The translations under genes and the position numbers were made by a program. DNA of 64,000 nucleotides from CAYVMN01 sp964452575 (GTDB lineage Bacteria; Desulfobacterota; DSM-4660; Desulfatiglandales; Desulfatiglandaceae). Shown here piece after piece: positions 63,350 through 64,000 of this stretch (positions are counted from its first letter, which is position 1; each line of letters opens with the position of its first letter). The notes beneath the pieces are model-generated. The model was not told where the DNA came from and did no database searches. It saw only the letters and a list, made by a program, of their open reading frames with translations. Where the stretch lies: NCBI GenBank assembly GCA_964452575.1, contig CAYVMN010000001.1, positions 1-64,000 of the forward strand, in the 5' to 3' direction.

Positions 63350-64000
63350 ATGTCAAATAAAAAGGATCTGTGGGCCAGAGTAACAAGAGATCTAGAATCA
63401 AGCCTGTCCGCATCAGAATTCCATACCTGGTTCGCCAATACAACCCTCAAGAATCTAGACCGAGAAAAGGCCATAATCGAAGTCCCAAATAGGTTTGTAG
63501 CTGCGTGGCTACGCGATAATTACCTCATTAAGATCCAAGAATCCTTCAAGAGCAATCTTGAGATCACCCCCGAAATCCACTTTACCCATGAAGGCGAACA
63601 GGCAACAAGCTACCCACGGAAGTACACGCCGACCAAGAATTCAGGGGTTGGCACGACCCACAATCTCAATCCCCTCTTGACATTCAATAGATTCATCACA
63701 GGCAAAGGTAACCGTCTCGCATACTCCTCAGCCCTCAGTGTAGCAAGGCAATCTGCAGCTAATTATAATCCGTTGTATATATTTAGCGAGCTCAGTCTGG
63801 GTAAGACCCATCTCTTGAATGCAATAGGCAACGAGATCCTAAGCAACAATCGGGCCGCCAGTGTGAGGTATCTACCGGCAAATCTGTTCTCTTCAGATTT
63901 AACGAGCGCCCTAAGAGATGGAAGACTCAGAAACTTTAGGAGAGAATACAGAAATCTCGACTTATTGTTACTGGATGACATCCAGCTCTTGGCCGACTCT
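63350..64000 (+). CDS. dnaA: DnaA-like initiator protein, 3'-truncated by window edge, degenerate Walker A
   Basis: 217 codons visible, open to the end. Domain I is recognisable (LWARVTRDLESSLSASEFHTWFANTTL) and the AAA+ domain starts at NPLLTFNRFITGKGNRLAYSSALSVARQ. However, the P-loop reads IFSELSLGKTHLLNAIG where DnaA proteins have GG-GLGKTHLLHAIG: Ser146, Glu147 and Ser149 replace the conserved Gly residues. Walker B (LDLLLLDDIQLL) is intact. This may be a second DnaA-like paralogue, or the true initiator with altered ATP use. No cluster of DnaA boxes is visible upstream. ATG at 63350; no clear ribosome site. Divergent from cooC. Confidence 0.85.
   Translation, partial: MSNKKDLWARVTRDLESSLSASEFHTWFANTTLKNLDREKAIIEVPNRFVAAWLRDNYLIKIQESFKSNLEITPEIHFTHEGEQATSYPRKYTPTKNSGVGTTHNLNPLLTFNRFITGKGNRLAYSSALSVARQSAANYNPLYIFSELSLGKTHLLNAIGNEILSNNRAASVRYLPANLFSSDLTSALRDGRLRNFRREYRNLDLLLLDDIQLLADS

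Noticed and set aside
1..64000. CRISPR array, insertion sequence, rRNA or tRNA genes
   Set aside because: Reading the gaps on both strands I saw no regularly spaced direct repeats, no transposase or terminal inverted repeats, and no RNA gene pattern.

Overview
The window reads as chromosomal DNA of an anaerobic, diderm, probably uncultured bacterium, most likely of the Desulfobacterota (old Deltaproteobacteria). The reasons are a bacterial-type CO dehydrogenase/acetyl-CoA synthase operon, Kdo transferase and LpxL-type lipid A genes, an exosortase/IPTL-CTERM sorting system, and a C-terminal zinc motif (CASCKK...CPEC) that I associate with signalling proteins of that group. This assignment is inference; no rRNA is present to settle it.

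Layout. 1-8.8 kb (+): a tightly overlapping operon of four radical SAM/SPASM proteins, a GT9 glycosyltransferase, a membrane phosphatase-like protein and a GT-C membrane protein, ending in an AT-rich methyltransferase; it looks like surface-glycan assembly. 9-14.5 kb: another GT-C protein, a patch of decayed genes (DUF6165-like, GT9, radical SAM), then an ArnT-like transferase translationally coupled to a polyprenyl-phosphate GT2. 14.6-17.1 kb (-): a polytopic membrane protein and a secreted protein with an IPTL-CTERM tail. 17.3-20.7 kb (+): two B12-binding radical SAM enzymes. 20.7-22.7 kb (-): a CPBP-like membrane domain fused to a sulfotransferase.

22.9-37.4 kb holds the most striking system, a type II fatty-acid/polyketide locus in two convergent operons. 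The plus operon has a second Kdo-transferase-like protein, an LpxL-like acyltransferase, a ketosynthase (KS1) and an ACP. The minus operon has a FabL-like reductase, an ACP fused to a zinc ribbon, KS5, KS4, a dehydratase, KS3, FabG, a second dehydratase, KS2 and an MsbA-like exporter. KS4 and KS2 lack the nucleophilic Cys (Ala and Ser at that position), so they look like chain-length-factor partners of KS5 and KS3. The set is complete for building, reducing or desaturating an acyl chain, loading it on a glycolipid acceptor and flipping it. Aromatic-starter genes of true aryl polyene clusters are absent.

37.4-44.6 kb: an aspartokinase fragment, a LarA-like protein, a membrane sensor, a DUF11-type surface-protein remnant, an exosortase that appears to contain two tandem exosortase repeats, an MscS channel and a pair of MaoC-type hot-dog proteins. 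44.6-49.8 kb: UDP-glucose dehydrogenase and UDP-xylose synthase facing a canonical WaaA and an unrecognised conserved protein. 49.8-53.8 kb (-): Smr, LemA, nucleotidyltransferase, TPM and GAF-cyclase proteins.

53.9-63.3 kb (-): the Wood-Ljungdahl carbonyl branch in the order cooC, acsD, acsA/cooS, acsB, acsC, acsE, with a recognisable promoter, an inverted repeat at the predicted transcription start, and an intrinsic terminator. AcsD carries an extra C-terminal charged helix of about 170 residues. The window ends in a dnaA-like gene whose Walker A motif is degenerate.
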